From an uncultured Pelagibacteraceae bacterium (lineage in GTDB: Bacteria > Pseudomonadota > Alphaproteobacteria > Pelagibacterales > Pelagibacteraceae), in NCBI GenBank assembly GCA_902523185.1, contig CABYYJ010000002.1:1-64000 (forward strand): a DNA stretch of 64,000 bases, written 5' to 3'. Of the stretch, positions 54,846 to 63,555 are shown piece after piece. Under the pieces are notes generated by a model. It had not been told where the DNA came from. It ran no database searches and worked only from the letters and a program-made list of their open reading frames with translations. Made by a program: the position numbers and the translations under genes. Every line of letters begins with the position of its first letter. Position 1 is the stretch's first letter.

Positions 54846-56628
54846 ATATAGAACTCATAATTGTGCAGAATTAAAAGAACAAGATATTGACAAGAATGTA
54901 ACTTTATCGGGCTGGTTACACAGAAAAAGAGATCATGGAAACCTGCTTTTCATTGATTTACGCGATCATTACGGTTTAACTCAATGTGTTGTAGAAAATA
55001 ATAATAAATTTTTTTCATTTTTGGAAAAAGTGAGACCAGAGTCCATTATCAAAGTTTCAGGAAAAGTAGTAAAAAGACAGAAGGGAACTGAAAATCTTGA
55101 GCTGATTACAGGAAAAGTGGAAGTAAAAATTAAGTCAGCGGAAGTTTTATCTACAGCTAAAGAATTACCTATTCCAGTATTTGGTGAGCAAGATTATCCA
55201 GAAGATATTCGACTAAAGTATAGATTTTTAGATTTAAGAAGAGATGAGATGCATAAAAATATCATTTTAAGATCTAAAGTTATTTCTTACATTAGAAGTG
55301 AAATGATTAAACTTGGCTTCTTAGAGTACCAAACTCCGATTTTAACTTCATCAAGTCCAGAGGGCGCAAGAGATTTTTTAGTACCTAGCAGGTTAAATCC
55401 AGGAAAATTTTATGCTTTACCGCAAGCCCCTCAACAATTTAAACAATTAATTATGGTTTCTGGATTTGATAAATATTTTCAAATAGCGCCTTGCTTTAGA
55501 GATGAAGATGCTAGAGCAGATAGAAGTCCAGGTGAATTCTACCAACTGGACCTAGAGATGTCTTTTGTAGAACAAAAAGATATTTTCGAAGTAGTTGAAA
55601 AACTAATGGTGAGTTTATTTAAAAAATTTTCATCAAAAAATATTTTAAACGAAATTTTTCCTAAGATAACCTTTAAGGATTCAATTGAAAAATACGGTAC
55701 AGACAAACCTGACTTAAGAAACCCTTTAATTATACAAAATATTACTAAAATTTTTGAAAGAGACGATGTAACATTTGATATCTTTAAGAAATTAGTTAAG
55801 TCAGGATCAATCGTCAAAGCAATAACTACTAAAAATACTAAAGATAAACCAAGAAGTTTTTTTGATAATATTGATAAATGGGCGAAAGACCAAGGGGCTT
55901 CTGGATTAGCTTACTTTACAATCGAACAAGATAAATCATTGAAAGCTAAAGGCCCAATCGGAAAATTTTTTAGTGAAGACTCATTAAAAGAACTAATGAA
56001 CATTTGTAAAGCATCAGTTGGTGATAGTATATTTTTGGCTTGTGGGATAGAAAATGACTTAAATAAAATTTTATCAATTGCTAGAAACAAAATTGCAGAG
56101 GATCTTAAAATAATAGATGAAAGTAAATTTGCTTTTTGCTGGATCATAGACTACCCAATGTTTGAGTACGATCAAAAATCACAAAAAATTGTATTCAGTC
56201 ATAATCCTTTTTCAATGCCTCAAGGTGACTTAACAAAATTGAACTTTTCTAAACCTTTAGAAATTAAAGCGTTCCAATATGATATTGTGTGTAATGGAGT
56301 AGAATTATCGTCAGGAGCAATTAGGAACCATATTCCTGAATTAATGTATAAATTATTTTCAATTGCAGGATACGATAAAAAGGAAGTAAATGATAAGTTT
56401 AGTGGTATGATAAATGCGCTTAGTTATGGAGCACCCCCTCATGGTGGAATAGCACCTGGTATAGATAGAATTGTAATGTTGCTAGCAAACAAAAAAAATA
56501 TTAGAGAGGTAACGCTTTTCCCAATGAATCAAAATGCGCAAGATCTCATGATGCAAGCACCGTCTGAAGTAAATCAAAATCAATTAAAAGAACTTAATAT
56601 AAAAGTAGATTATAAAAAAAAGAATTAA
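54838..56628 (+). CDS. aspS: Aspartyl-tRNA synthetase
   Basis: A 596-aa bacterial-type class II synthetase. The anticodon-binding OB domain is N-terminal ([26 protein letters not shown]). The catalytic core includes [54 protein letters not shown] and [13 protein letters not shown], and the GAD insertion domain lies between about 285 and 415. Full length and intact. Its stop shares TTAA with the convergent gene. Confidence 0.97.
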   Translation: MNKYRTHNCAELKEQDIDKNVTLSGWLHRKRDHGNLLFIDLRDHYGLTQCVVENNNKFFSFLEKVRPESIIKVSGKVVKRQKGTENLELITGKVEVKIKSAEVLSTAKELPIPVFGEQDYPEDIRLKYRFLDLRRDEMHKNIILRSKVISYIRSEMIKLGFLEYQTPILTSSSPEGARDFLVPSRLNPGKFYALPQAPQQFKQLIMVSGFDKYFQIAPCFRDEDARADRSPGEFYQLDLEMSFVEQKDIFEVVEKLMVSLFKKFSSKNILNEIFPKITFKDSIEKYGTDKPDLRNPLIIQNITKIFERDDVTFDIFKKLVKSGSIVKAITTKNTKDKPRSFFDNIDKWAKDQGASGLAYFTIEQDKSLKAKGPIGKFFSEDSLKELMNICKASVGDSIFLACGIENDLNKILSIARNKIAEDLKIIDESKFAFCWIIDYPMFEYDQKSQKIVFSHNPFSMPQGDLTKLNFSKPLEIKAFQYDIVCNGVELSSGAIRNHIPELMYKLFSIAGYDKKEVNDKFSGMINALSYGAPPHGGIAPGIDRIVMLLANKKNIREVTLFPMNQNAQDLMMQAPSEVNQNQLKELNIKVDYKKKN

Positions 56629-57443
56629 TTTTTCGTTTTTAAATTAATTCTCACATCAGACAAGTCAACAAGCTTTTCCTCCAGGTTACTTCTTACAAAA
56701 CCCTTTGAGGTAATATTTTTAACTATTTTTAAAAATTTGTCGTCAGTATTTTCTTGAGGTAAGTTTTTTGTAGCTGCTATTGAAGGAGTATGTGCTAATT
56801 CTTCTTTTCCAAGATATGATATGGCTAACTCTCGAAATACATAATCTAAAATAGATGATGCGCTCAAAATTCTATCATTTCCTAATACATTTCCAGAAGG
56901 TTCAAATTTAGTATCAATAAAAGCATCCACATATTCCTCCAAAGGAACCCCATATTGTAAACCTAGTGATATTGCTATCGCAAAGTTATTCATCATAGCT
57001 TTTACAAGCTCCCCCTCTTTATTTGTATCAATAAAAATTTCTCCAATTTTACCATCATCGTATTCACCGGTGTGTAGATAAACTTTATGATCACCTATCT
57101 GGGCTTTTTGAATATAACCTTTTCTTCGATCAGGCATTTTAAATCGAGCTTTATTTTTGATTTTTTGGTAATTCTGCGTTTCATTAATTAAATTTTTTTT
57201 ACTCTGAATATTATCAGAAACATTTTCAGTCAAAGTATTTTTCATTTCAACTTTCTTAATTTCCTCCTTTTTTCCTTGACCAATTTTTTTAGTTTTTCGA
57301 TTGTTTAACTTCACATCAATAACTTCAACGCTACCATCATTTCTACCGTCTATTTTTGATAGTTCTTTGTCATTGAGATCGTCTAGTGTATGAACTGTTT
57401 TAAAAGTACAAGTGTAGTAAGTTTCAACTATAAATTTTTTCAT
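56625..57443 (-). CDS. Free-standing C-terminal (TSCPD) domain of B12-dependent ribonucleotide reductase
   Basis: A 272-aa protein with no catalytic ribonucleotide reductase barrel. Residues 100-218 closely follow the C-terminal TSCPD region of class II (NrdJ) reductases: [61 protein letters not shown], and the end [21 protein letters not shown]. The N-terminal 55 residues ([20 protein letters not shown]...[14 protein letters not shown]) form a separate small domain I do not recognise. They are joined by a charged linker (55-98) rich in Lys and Glu. The reading frame is clean and bases look native, so it is a maintained gene, not debris. Function is unknown; nucleotide sensing or binding is a guess. 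Confidence 0.82.
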   Translation of the reverse strand: MKKFIVETYYTCTFKTVHTLDDLNDKELSKIDGRNDGSVEVIDVKLNNRKTKKIGQGKKEEIKKVEMKNTLTENVSDNIQSKKNLINETQNYQKIKNKARFKMPDRRKGYIQKAQIGDHKVYLHTGEYDDGKIGEIFIDTNKEGELVKAMMNNFAIAISLGLQYGVPLEEYVDAFIDTKFEPSGNVLGNDRILSASSILDYVFRELAISYLGKEELAHTPSIAATKNLPQENTDDKFLKIVKNITSKGFVRSNLEEKLVDLSDVRINLKTKN

Positions 57444-57472
57444 AATAATTGGAATCTGTTATATTGAAGGTA

Positions 57473-57513
57473 TATAATAAATATTGTATGTGTCTATTGT
57501 ATAATTATACAAT
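57473..57513. promoter_or_regulatory. Divergent control region with 18-bp palindrome
   Basis: The 99-bp gap between the TSCPD-domain gene and NDUFA12 holds a perfect TATAAT at 57473-57478 on the plus strand and the exact palindrome ATTGTATAATTATACAAT at 57496-57513. The half-site ATTGTAT also occurs once more at 57483-57489. This pattern is operator-like and could control either or both divergent genes. It is inferred from symmetry alone. Confidence 0.45.
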
Positions 57514-57542
57514 TGTTAAGTGTGTGGATTTAAAATTTCAAT

Positions 57543-57893
57543 ATGAGCTTAAAAATTATCTTTACTTGGTGGCATAAACAAACATTTGGAACTTTTCTCA
57601 AAACTTTGTTCACAGGTACTTTAGTTGGCAAAGACGAGTTAGGAAATAAATATTACAAAAATAAAAATGACGATAGATGGGTAGTTTATTCTAAAAGCGT
57701 CGAAGCGACCAAAATTACTTCAGACTGGTATCTTTGGATGCATCGTACTATCGATAAAATCCCAGATGAAAAAGAAAAAAAACATACATGGCAAAAAAAA
57801 CATTCTGCGAATAAAACAGGAACCTTTGAAAGATATAATCCAGTGAAAATTAAAAAAAATGATATTGAGAAAAAATATAAAGCTTGGAAATAG
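57543..57893 (+). CDS. NDUFA12-family accessory subunit of respiratory complex I
   Basis: A 116-aa basic protein homologous to mitochondrial NDUFA12 (B17.2), an accessory subunit found with alphaproteobacterial complex I. WWHKQTFGTFLKTLFTGTLVGKDELGNKYY, RWVVY and SDWYLWMHRTIDKIPDE match the family core, and the C-terminal W-x-KKH...TGTFERYNP segment is typical. The following DUF2155 gene is its usual neighbour. Complex I core genes are not in the window. Confidence 0.92.
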   Translation: MSLKIIFTWWHKQTFGTFLKTLFTGTLVGKDELGNKYYKNKNDDRWVVYSKSVEATKITSDWYLWMHRTIDKIPDEKEKKHTWQKKHSANKTGTFERYNPVKIKKNDIEKKYKAWK

Positions 57894-58386
57894 TTTAAAA
57901 TTTTTATTAACTACATTTATTATACTACATTTAAATTATTTCTCTTTTGCTGAGGAGAGAGTTACAAGTAGCTCTTTATTGAATGTTGAAAAAATTAAAC
58001 CAAGTTTTGAAGAACCATCTGAGGAAGTAGAAAATTATACACCAATAGAGAACTTAAAAGAGAAAAATACAAAAGCCCCAAAAAAGTCTTATCAAGCCAC
58101 CCTTATAGGCCTTGATAAAATAACAGCTAAGTCTTCGAGACTTTTAATAAATTTTAATGAGATCAAAAAATTTGGTCCCCTTGAAATAAAAATTTTGAAA
58201 TGTGGTAAGGTAAAGGTAAATAATACGATTGATGATGTTGCTTATATGCAAGTAAAAGATACGACAAAAAATCAGAATGAAAAGGTATTTATTTTTAATG
58301 GTTGGACTTTTGCTTCAGACCCAAGTCTTACACCATTTGACCATGCTATATATGATTTACAACTATTAAATTGCAGTAATGCTTAA
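57859..58386 (+). CDS. DUF2155-family exported protein
   Basis: A 175-aa protein with an N-terminal signal-like segment (about residues 12-31, LKFLLTTFIILHLNYFSFA). The C-terminal DUF2155 domain (about 75-172) includes QATLIGLDKITAKSSRL and the closing GWTFASDPSLTPFDHAIYDL with the final Cys. Cysteines in LKILKCGKVK and LLNCSN could pair. The start overlaps NDUFA12 by 35 bp; a TTG six bases later is an alternative. The function is unknown. The NDUFA12-DUF2155-accC-accB-aroQ neighbourhood is typical of Alphaproteobacteria; the usual aat gene is absent. Confidence 0.83.
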   Translation: MILRKNIKLGNSLKFLLTTFIILHLNYFSFAEERVTSSSLLNVEKIKPSFEEPSEEVENYTPIENLKEKNTKAPKKSYQATLIGLDKITAKSSRLLINFNEIKKFGPLEIKILKCGKVKVNNTIDDVAYMQVKDTTKNQNEKVFIFNGWTFASDPSLTPFDHAIYDLQLLNCSNA

Positions 58387-59720
58387 AAAAATTTTTCTTT
58401 ACCGAGCCAGTTAGTATCAAATTCAGAGGTAATAAATTTTTTGTGTTTTAGAATTTTTTTATGTAATTCTATTGTTGTTGTAATTCCCTCTAAAACAAAC
58501 TCATCCAACGATCTCAAGGTTCTCTGTATGGCTTCAGTTCTATTTCTACCTTTGCAAATAACCTTGGCTATTAAACTATCATAGTAGGGAGTTATTTTAC
58601 AACCTTGAAATATTGACCCGTCCACTCTTGTTCTAAAACCGGAGGGTTGATGGCAAACACTTATTGTACCTGGACTAGGTTGGAAATTCTTTGCTGGATC
58701 TTCTGCATTTATCCTACATTCTATAGAATGACCCCTTGGCATAATGTCATGCTGATTAAGAGCAGTTTCACCTGTAAAGGCAATCCAGAGCTGTTCTTTT
58801 ACAATGTCAATTCCAGTTTGAACTTCCGTGACAGGGTGTTCTACTTGCACTCTGGTATTCATTTCTAAAAAATAAAATTTTCCATTTTCATAAATAAATT
58901 CAACTGTTCCTGCACCTTCATAATCGATTTGTTCTACCATTTTAACTGTTTTATCTAATAAATCTTCTCGTTGTTGATCGGTTAAAACTGGACTTGGTGT
59001 CTCCTCAATTAATTTTTGATGTCTTCTTTGAACTGAACAATCTCTCTCACCTAGGTGAACAGTTTTATTTTTACCTGACATTATTTGAACCTCAATATGT
59101 CTTGGATTCTTAAAATATTTTTCTATGTATAAGGCGTCATTACCAAAAAACTTTTTTGCCTCTGTTCTAGCCGTCAAAAACAGGTTCTCAAGTTTTGCTT
59201 CTTCATCAACAATCTTCATACCCTTTCCTCCACCACCCCCAGCTGCTTTTATTAAAACAGGGTATCCTATTTCTTTACAGATTGATCTTGCCTCAGCTAA
59301 AGATTTTACACCACCTTCAGAACCTTCTATAATTGGCAAACCACATTTTTTTGCAATTCTTTTTGCCTCAATTTTATCACCCATCTTTGATATAATTTCA
59401 GCGTTTGGCCCAATAAACTTTATACCGTGTTTATTAACTATTTCAGAAAACTTTGCATTTTCAGATAAGAATCCATAACCAGGGTGTATAGCCTCAGCTC
59501 CTGTTAAATCTACAGCTGACATGATAGATGAAATATTTAAATAACTATTTTGCGGTTGATGGGAACCGATGCAAACACTTTCATCTGCTAGTCTCACATG
59601 CATTGAGTCCGAATCTACATCAGAATGAACTGCGACTGTGTTTATTCCCCACTCTTTACAAGCCCTAATCACCCTAACAGCTATTTCTCCTCTGTTAGCT
59701 ATTAAAACTTTTTTAAACAT
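58383..59720 (-). CDS. accC: Acetyl-CoA carboxylase, biotin carboxylase subunit
   Basis: It carboxylates biotin on AccB with ATP and bicarbonate, the first step of fatty acid synthesis. The 445-aa protein starts MFKKVLIANRGEIAVRVIRA and has the glycine-rich ATP loop KAAGGGGGKGMKIV near residue 160, RDCSVQRRHQKLIEE, and MNTRVQVEHPVTE. It is 3 bp downstream of accB. The carboxyltransferase subunits AccA and AccD are not in this window. Confidence 0.97.
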   Translation of the reverse strand: MFKKVLIANRGEIAVRVIRACKEWGINTVAVHSDVDSDSMHVRLADESVCIGSHQPQNSYLNISSIMSAVDLTGAEAIHPGYGFLSENAKFSEIVNKHGIKFIGPNAEIISKMGDKIEAKRIAKKCGLPIIEGSEGGVKSLAEARSICKEIGYPVLIKAAGGGGGKGMKIVDEEAKLENLFLTARTEAKKFFGNDALYIEKYFKNPRHIEVQIMSGKNKTVHLGERDCSVQRRHQKLIEETPSPVLTDQQREDLLDKTVKMVEQIDYEGAGTVEFIYENGKFYFLEMNTRVQVEHPVTEVQTGIDIVKEQLWIAFTGETALNQHDIMPRGHSIECRINAEDPAKNFQPSPGTISVCHQPSGFRTRVDGSIFQGCKITPYYDSLIAKVICKGRNRTEAIQRTLRSLDEFVLEGITTTIELHKKILKHKKFITSEFDTNWLGKEKFF

Positions 59721-59723
59721 TGA

Positions 59724-60149
59724 TTATTTTAAAATGACTAATGTTTGACCAAATTCAACTGGTTGACCGTCTTCAACTAGAATTTTTTTGACTTCACCAT
59801 CATTTGTAGAAGGCACGTGGTTCATAGTTTTCATTGCTTCTACAATCATTATTGTTTGACCTTTTTTTACTTTGTCCCCAATTTTAACAAATTTTTTAGC
59901 TCCTGGTTCAGGCGCTAGGTAAGCTGTCCCAATTATCGGAGACTTTACTCGTACACCATCACTATCATCAACATTTTTTAAAACAGCTTTATTTGCGGAT
60001 ACAACTGCACCTGTTTTTGAAGTTTCAATACTTTTTGCGGCCTTAGATACCTTTATTTTCGTTTGACCTTCAGAATACTCTAATTCTGTTAAATTAAATT
60101 CTTTAAGATGATCAACTAATTCTTTTATCAAATTTTTATTGATTTTCAT
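59724..60149 (-). CDS. accB: Biotin carboxyl carrier protein of acetyl-CoA carboxylase
   Basis: A 141-aa carrier. The C-terminal biotinyl domain (about 65-141) contains the biotinylation motif VEAMKTMNHV with the target Lys, preceded by SPIIGTAYLAPEPGAKKFVKIGDKVKKGQ and followed by DGQPVEFGQTLVIL. The N-terminal 60 residues are the linker and AccC-interaction region. The gene order aroQ-accB-accC on one strand is highly conserved. Confidence 0.96.
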   Translation of the reverse strand: MKINKNLIKELVDHLKEFNLTELEYSEGQTKIKVSKAAKSIETSKTGAVVSANKAVLKNVDDSDGVRVKSPIIGTAYLAPEPGAKKFVKIGDKVKKGQTIMIVEAMKTMNHVPSTNDGEVKKILVEDGQPVEFGQTLVILK

Positions 60150-60153
60150 TTTC

Positions 60154-60591
60154 TTATTTTAAAAATTGTTTCATCGCATTAATTGCCATAACATAACCTT
60201 CTGCGCCAAACCCACAGATGACACCTTTTGCAACTCTACTTATTAGAGATTTGTGTCTAAACTCCTCTCTATTATAAATATTTGATATATGCAATTCAAT
60301 TATTGGAATTTTAACTATTTTTAGCGCATCATGTATTGCAACTGACGTGTGAGTATATCCGCCAGCATTTATAATTATCCCTTTACACTCATTTCTAGAA
60401 GATTGAATCTTCTCAACCAAATCGCCCTCAATATTAGATTGGTAAAAAGAAACACTTAAATTATTTTTTTCTCCGTATTCTTTACATTTTTTCTCAATTT
60501 CCCCCAAAGTGACGCTACCATATTGGTTTTTCTCTCTTTCGCCTAAAAGGTTGAGATTTGGACCGTTAAGAATTATAACTTTATTCATCAT
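60154..60591 (-). CDS. aroQ: 3-dehydroquinate dehydratase, type II
   Basis: It catalyses the third step of the shikimate pathway. The 145-aa protein has ILNGPNLNLLGEREKNQYG at the start with the catalytic Tyr region, NAGGYTHTSVAIHDAL, and ELHISNIYNREEFRHKSLIS. It forms dodecamers in known members. It leads the aroQ-accB-accC transcript, and its start is 30 bp from the divergent thiS ATG. Confidence 0.96.
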   Translation of the reverse strand: MMNKVIILNGPNLNLLGEREKNQYGSVTLGEIEKKCKEYGEKNNLSVSFYQSNIEGDLVEKIQSSRNECKGIIINAGGYTHTSVAIHDALKIVKIPIIELHISNIYNREEFRHKSLISRVAKGVICGFGAEGYVMAINAMKQFLK

Positions 60592-60621
60592 TAATTTTTA
60601 TTACCATTGATTAGCTTAATT

Positions 60622-60825
60622 ATGGCAAAATTACAATTAAATGGAAAAAAAATTTCAATAAAATCGAATATTTCGATTTTTGACTTATTAGTTAAATACA
60701 AATTAACCAATAAGAAAATAGCCGTTGAACATAATGGGAAAATTATTCCTAAAACAAATTATAAAAAAAAAAAATTAAAAAATAATGATAAGATTGAAAT
60801 AGTTCATTTCATAGGAGGCGGATAA
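60622..60825 (+). CDS. thiS: Sulfur carrier protein ThiS
   Basis: A 67-aa ubiquitin-like carrier that delivers sulfur for the thiazole of thiamine. It ends in the diagnostic Gly-Gly-Gly (VHFIGGG), where the terminal Gly becomes the thiocarboxylate. I use the ATG at 60622; a TTG at 60607 adds five residues. It is immediately followed by thiG. No thiamine-pyrophosphate riboswitch is visible: the 30-bp upstream gap is too short. Confidence 0.92.
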   Translation: MAKLQLNGKKISIKSNISIFDLLVKYKLTNKKIAVEHNGKIIPKTNYKKKKLKNNDKIEIVHFIGGG

Positions 60826-61599
60826 ATGTTTAAGAATTTTTTAAAAATTGGAAATAAAAAATTAAAATCAAGATTAATAGTAGGGACTGGAAAATATAAA
60901 AGTTTATCGGAAACAGCTAAAGCAGTTAAGATTTCAGGTGCTGATATGGTTACAGTGGCAGTTAGAAGAGTTAATATTATTGATAGAAAAAAACCAATGT
61001 TAACCGATTACTTGAATCCAAAAAAAATAATTTACTTACCAAATACAGCAGGTTGTTTTAATTCACAGGAAGCTCTCAGAACACTTAGGTTAGCAAGAGA
61101 AATGGGAGGATGGAAATTAGTAAAATTGGAAGTGTTAGGAGATAAAAAAACCTTATACCCAAATATGATTGAAACAATTAAATCAACTAAGACCTTAGTA
61201 AAAGAGGGTTTTAAAGTAATGGTTTATTGTACTGATGATCCTATATTAGCAAAAAAATTAGAAGATCTGGGAGCCATTGCCATAATGCCTTTAGCATCCC
61301 CAATTGGATCAGGATTAGGTATACAAAACAAGACTAACATTTCATTAATTATTAAACAATCAAAAGTCCCTGTAATTATTGATGCTGGAATAGGTACTGC
61401 ATCTGATGCAACTATTGCAATGGAGCTAGGATGTGACGGTGTTTTGATAAACAGCGCAATAGCCAATGCAAAAAAACCTTTATTAATGGCTAAAGCTTTT
61501 AAAGATGCGGTTATTTCAGGCAGAAATTCTTTTTTAGCCGGGAGGATGAAGAAAAAATATTTGGCCAGCCCAAGCTCACCTACTAAAGGCATTATTTAG
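60826..61599 (+). CDS. thiG: Thiazole synthase
   Basis: It forms the thiazole phosphate from deoxyxylulose phosphate, an iminoglycine and the ThiS thiocarboxylate. The 257-aa barrel shows [33 protein letters not shown], the Schiff-base Lys in [21 protein letters not shown] and [20 protein letters not shown]. It abuts thiS without a gap. SAR11 cells are known to depend on an external thiamine precursor for the pyrimidine half, so keeping the thiazole branch fits. Its stop overlaps convergent rng by 8 bp. Confidence 0.95.
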   Translation: MFKNFLKIGNKKLKSRLIVGTGKYKSLSETAKAVKISGADMVTVAVRRVNIIDRKKPMLTDYLNPKKIIYLPNTAGCFNSQEALRTLRLAREMGGWKLVKLEVLGDKKTLYPNMIETIKSTKTLVKEGFKVMVYCTDDPILAKKLEDLGAIAIMPLASPIGSGLGIQNKTNISLIIKQSKVPVIIDAGIGTASDATIAMELGCDGVLINSAIANAKKPLLMAKAFKDAVISGRNSFLAGRMKKKYLASPSSPTKGII

Positions 61600-63409
61600 T
61601 TTTTTTCTTTCTTCTAACCCAAAGAGTTCTATAAATTTTTTTACTTTTACTTTTTTTTACATCTGTTTTTAATTTTTTATTTTCTTTTTTCCTCTCTACT
61701 ATCTTTTTTGAAGGTATTTTAAGTTTTATAATATTTTGAATATTTTCTACTACATTTAGAACTTTTTTAGATTTATTTAATAATTCAATTTTATATTCTG
61801 GAATGATTAATTTTTCATCTGATAAAATTTCAATTTTATATTGATATTTTTTTTGGAAGTAATTTAATTCCTCTAAAAAATTGGTTTCAACATGTAATTT
61901 TACTTTTTCAGGAATATGAGCTTTAATAATCTTTACTTTTTCTGCGAAAGCCAGGTGTTGAATTTTTTTTAATATTTTTTGAGAAAAAGAATTAAGTGTT
62001 AATTGAGTTTCCCACCTTATCGAACCCTCTCTTAATCTTTGTCTAGTCATCTCAAGAAGTCCAAAATTACTTATTCGTCCTATTTGAATTCTTGCTCTAT
62101 CTTTTCTTATACTTTCCCTCATTTTCTTTTCAACAGTGCGTCTATTATAAAAATTCATCATGTCAATAAAATCGATAACTATTAATCCAGATAAATCTCT
62201 TAACTTAATCTGGTGTGCAATCTCTTCTGCAGCTTCTAAATTGGTATTTAAAGCAGTTTTTTCAATGTTAGTTTGTTTAGTAGATTGACCTGAGTTGATG
62301 TCTATTGAAACTAAAGCTTCAGTAGGATTTATTACCAAATAACCTCCTGATCTCAATTTTACTGTAGGCTCAAATATATTATTAAGTTCCTTTTCAATGT
62401 TGGCATCGTGGAAGAGTGGAATTTTTCCTCTATATTTTTTTATATTTTTTACATTTTTTGGCATTAACTCTTTCATAAATTTTTTAGCTTTCTGATAGGC
62501 ATCATTGCCTTCTATATAAATATTTTTTGTTTCATTATCGTAAATATCTCTTAATGTTCTTTTAATAATATCACCTTCTTCATATACCAAAGACGGTGCA
62601 TTAGAACCAATTGCAGTGTTTTTAATTTCTTCCCATGTCTTCAAAGTATTTTGAAAATCTTTTTCGATCTCATTTTTTGTTTTATTTGCGCCAGCTGTTC
62701 TGACTATTACTCCCATACTCTTCGGTATTTCAATTTCACTGAGAATATTTCTTATCTTTTGTCTGTCAGACGAATTAAATATTTTTCTCGAAATACCCCC
62801 ACCTTTTGCAGTATTAGGCATTAAAACTATATATTTTCCTGCTAAGGAAATAAAAGTAGTTAGCGCCGCTCCTTTTTGTCCTCTCTCTTCTTTAATAACC
62901 TGAATTAATATTACTTGACCAGGTTTAATAACTTCTTGAATTTTATATCTTTTTATCCCGTACGATGATTTTACTTCTTCTCTAAATTCTTTTTTTTTTA
63001 CCTCTTCATTATTAATATTTTCATTAACTGCATCTTTTTCACTTTCTCCATTTAATGAATTATGATCCTGTTGAGAGTTATCTTGTGAGATTTCAATGTT
63101 TTTGTTTTTTAAATTTTCTCTAATCTTTTCTTCTGCTATTTTTATTAATTCTTTATCCTCTGAGGGTATCTGATAATAATCAGATTGAATATCATTAAAA
63201 GCTAAGAACCCGTGTCTGTCTCTGCCAAAATTTACGAAAGCTGCTTGTAAAGACGGTTCAACCCTGCTTATAGTTCCTAAATAAATATTATTTTTGAAAT
63301 TTAAGTTATTTTTATTTTCAAATTCGTATTCTTCAATAGCATTATTTGATTTAAGAACAATTCGGGTCTCATTAGGATGCGAAGCATCGATATATAAATT
63401 TTTTTCCAT
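61592..63409 (-). CDS. rng: Ribonuclease E/G family endoribonuclease, Zn-link absent
   Basis: A 605-aa RNase E/G catalytic protein. The split S1 RNA-binding domain (about 38-175) carries a charged, acidic insertion at 105-150. The 5' sensor and RNase H-like parts precede the DNase I-like catalytic core with Asp370 (LVSIDINSG) and Asp413 (IVIDFIDM). [23 protein letters not shown] is the strongly conserved tail of the core. The CPxCxG Zn-link that should follow is absent, and the entire protein has no cysteine. The long C-terminal degradosome scaffold of E. coli RNase E is also missing. The end is a short Lys-rich tail. Whether to call it rne or rng cannot be settled by eye. Confidence 0.92.
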   Translation of the reverse strand: MEKNLYIDASHPNETRIVLKSNNAIEEYEFENKNNLNFKNNIYLGTISRVEPSLQAAFVNFGRDRHGFLAFNDIQSDYYQIPSEDKELIKIAEEKIRENLKNKNIEISQDNSQQDHNSLNGESEKDAVNENINNEEVKKKEFREEVKSSYGIKRYKIQEVIKPGQVILIQVIKEERGQKGAALTTFISLAGKYIVLMPNTAKGGGISRKIFNSSDRQKIRNILSEIEIPKSMGVIVRTAGANKTKNEIEKDFQNTLKTWEEIKNTAIGSNAPSLVYEEGDIIKRTLRDIYDNETKNIYIEGNDAYQKAKKFMKELMPKNVKNIKKYRGKIPLFHDANIEKELNNIFEPTVKLRSGGYLVINPTEALVSIDINSGQSTKQTNIEKTALNTNLEAAEEIAHQIKLRDLSGLIVIDFIDMMNFYNRRTVEKKMRESIRKDRARIQIGRISNFGLLEMTRQRLREGSIRWETQLTLNSFSQKILKKIQHLAFAEKVKIIKAHIPEKVKLHVETNFLEELNYFQKKYQYKIEILSDEKLIIPEYKIELLNKSKKVLNVVENIQNIIKLKIPSKKIVERKKENKKLKTDVKKSKSKKIYRTLWVRRKKKTK

Positions 63410-63555
63410 TTTTTTTGAATTCCTTTAAATTTTTTTGAACTTATGTATTTTGAATATGTCATTACTATATTTTATACAATTTTATGAATAAATAAACTTA
63501 TTTAAGTTTTCAAATGCCTAAAGAAAGTCTAAATTTTCATTAATAAAATATACAT
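63410..63555. promoter_or_regulatory. Divergent intergenic region between rng and the PBP1A gene
   Basis: The 146-bp gap is extremely AT-rich. On the minus strand a weak TTGTAT-17-TATTCA pair is possible for rng. I see no convincing RNA structure or terminator. The gap should hold both divergent promoters. Confidence 0.3.

Noticed and set aside
60592-60621. Space for a thiamine-pyrophosphate riboswitch before thiS
   Set aside because: The gap between aroQ and thiS is only 30 bp; no TPP aptamer motifs are present.
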